From the NCBI GenBank assembly GCA_030248215.1, contig JASANG010003752.1:434001-498000 (forward strand): DNA of 64,000 bases, in the 5' to 3' direction. This DNA comes from Enoplolaimus lenunculus. Lineage: Eukaryota; Nematoda; Enoplea; Enoplida; Thoracostomopsidae. A model generated the notes under the pieces. That model was not told the origin of the DNA, did no database searches, and was given only the letters and a program-made list of their open reading frames with translations. Of this stretch, positions 62,606-64,000 are shown in pieces; the first letter of the stretch is position 1; every line of letters starts with the position of its first letter. The translations under genes and the position numbers were made by a program.

Positions 62606-63837
62606 TAAAAGTAGGTCTCAGGGGAAATAGAAAATATTCATGTGAGAAAGGGTTAATGTAACTTGCTATTTTGAACCCAACACTAGAAACACAAGAATAC
62701 CACCAGTTTCTATCAACATCCATTAATTTCACAAACAGAAAAAATTATTTAAATCCTGACTTAACTTGACCTGCCAAACGTAAGCAAAGTGTCGACTCAA
62801 GTTTAGTCAAAGTTAAGTCATGTCGCCGCAACCAGCCTATTGCATTTTAAAAATTGATGCCGCGTAGTTAGGCTGTCTTATTGTTGGTGTGTATGTTGCT
62901 AGCAAGCACACATTTACAGTGCACCGTGCCATGTATGATTTATACTGTCTCAATATTAGCAGCATTGTTTCTGCTGACACGATTGATATAAAAATTCTTC
63001 ATATGTATATATAAGGATGTATCGCATTGACTGTCTCTGGGACTCTTGTCCGTTATGAGCACATACAATATATTTCAGTGCGCTGTATGTATGCTAGCCA
63101 GCAGCATACGTTTCGGTATATGGTTGAGGAGAAAAATAGTTGCATAGGTGACACACGTGGCGCAGCGGTGGAGCAGTTGCCTAAAAATCGTTGGTTGCTA
63201 GCTCAAACACCTAACCGACTGGTAAACTGCCGAGCTATGAACACGGTTTTTAGTCGAAGATCCGATGAAAGGTACAACCTTACTTACCTACACAAACTAG
63301 AGTGACATGCCGTGAGTGCAATAAACATGCATTCAAAACAGAATAGACAGTTAAATGCCTCCAACCATGCGGCTTTGAATTCAGCATTCGGATTAGTCTT
63401 AGTAAAATGCAATACTTTTACTGCTTTGACTAGCTATGTATATTCCAGATTTTTTATTCTGCCGGTTATCTAGCAGGATTTTAAACAATATTTAAACATC
63501 GTGTACAAGAAAACAAGCCCTTTATTTCTGAAGCAAATAATTCTAACCAACGGCGTAGCTTATACTTCAAATGAATTGACAATAACAACTCTTGAGGCTG
63601 CCTGGTCGTTAAGAGTACTCCGACGCCGTTAATCTGAACCAAAATGCAGAAAAAACTTGCACAAATTTTCTTAATCAATTAACTCTGACACCTTTCCACT
63701 ATAAGCAGCGATGTTCTCCAGCGCTTTGAGAAAAGTGAATGACTACTTGTTGCAGCATACAAAAAATGGAGTGTTTCTTTATTGATACTGGAGAAATATA
63801 GCTAGGTGCAAGAATCAAAAAACTTGGGTAAAACATA

Positions 63838-63897
63838 TTATAAGAGACACTACCGTGTCCTTATGATAATAAGAGACACTACCGTGTCCTTATGATA
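63838..63897. repeat. Two tandem units of 30 bp
   Basis: Two identical copies of TAAGAGACACTACCGTGTCC plus TTATGATAA. Each holds the hairpin GACAC..GTGTC. Confidence 0.9.
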
Positions 63898-64000
63898 ACT
63901 ATGCTATTTTACTGAAGTTGAGCAATTTCCGCAGTTTTAACGTTTGCGAATCATGCACCAACACGTTACGGTGGCATTTTCCGCAAACTATCGTAACAGA

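Larger units (their letters stand above)
53210..64000. other. Region without a recognised host gene
   Basis: Past BRIP1 I find only mobile-element remains and AT-rich sequence. Overlapping frames of about 90 codons at 54702-54993 exist on both strands, which speaks for composition rather than a gene. No splice-paired exons were seen. Confidence 0.5.

Noticed and set aside
1-64000. CRISPR array, bacterial operon or integrated prophage
   Set aside because: Repeats are transposon ends or minisatellites without regular unique spacers, and all recognised genes are intron-bearing eukaryotic genes.

Overview
The window is AT-rich, intron-rich nuclear DNA from an animal. Two conserved genes can be read with confidence, both on the minus strand and both split by GT-AG introns: TBP (33591-37594, five coding exons) and BRIP1/FANCJ (41419-52887, about seventeen coding exons). 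Exon structure, about 64% AT by eye, and many short transposons in introns and between genes suggest an invertebrate metazoan, perhaps a tunicate-like genome; the species cannot be fixed from the sequence alone.

Layout, left to right. From 1 to 5500 there are only repeats. From 5569 to 17740 there is a minus-strand gene of unknown identity with three exons whose phases agree (453 + 73 + 245 codons), Ser/Asn/Thr-rich and without a recognised domain; its first visible intron is about 9 kb and full of repeats. From 17.8 to 33.3 kb I see no gene: the stretch is built from miniature inverted-repeat transposons (MITEs), several with perfect 8-bp target duplications, and one foldback element of about 2.3 kb. 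From 33.6 to 37.6 kb is TBP. From 39.06 to 40.63 kb are exons of a further minus-strand gene with two CxxC pairs, tentatively Mis18-like. From 41.4 to 52.9 kb is BRIP1. From 52.9 kb to the end I see no host gene: the region holds a LINE reverse-transcriptase fragment, a dimeric SINE-like unit, a dead piggyBac transposase, a nearly perfect 250-bp inverted repeat, a hAT-type MITE and scattered tRNA-like heads.

The recognisable genes work in the nucleus: TBP in promoter recognition for all three RNA polymerases, BRIP1 as a 5'-3' Fe-S helicase in interstrand-crosslink repair. All gene models lie on the minus strand, but the spacing and repeats between them give no sign of an operon.

I found no convincing new biological system. 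The best leads are the unknown Ser-rich gene, the possible Mis18-like gene, a BRIP1 last exon whose tail is shared with a dispersed repeat, MITEs that carry TTAGGC-type (CCTAAG) arrays, and several large inverted repeats.
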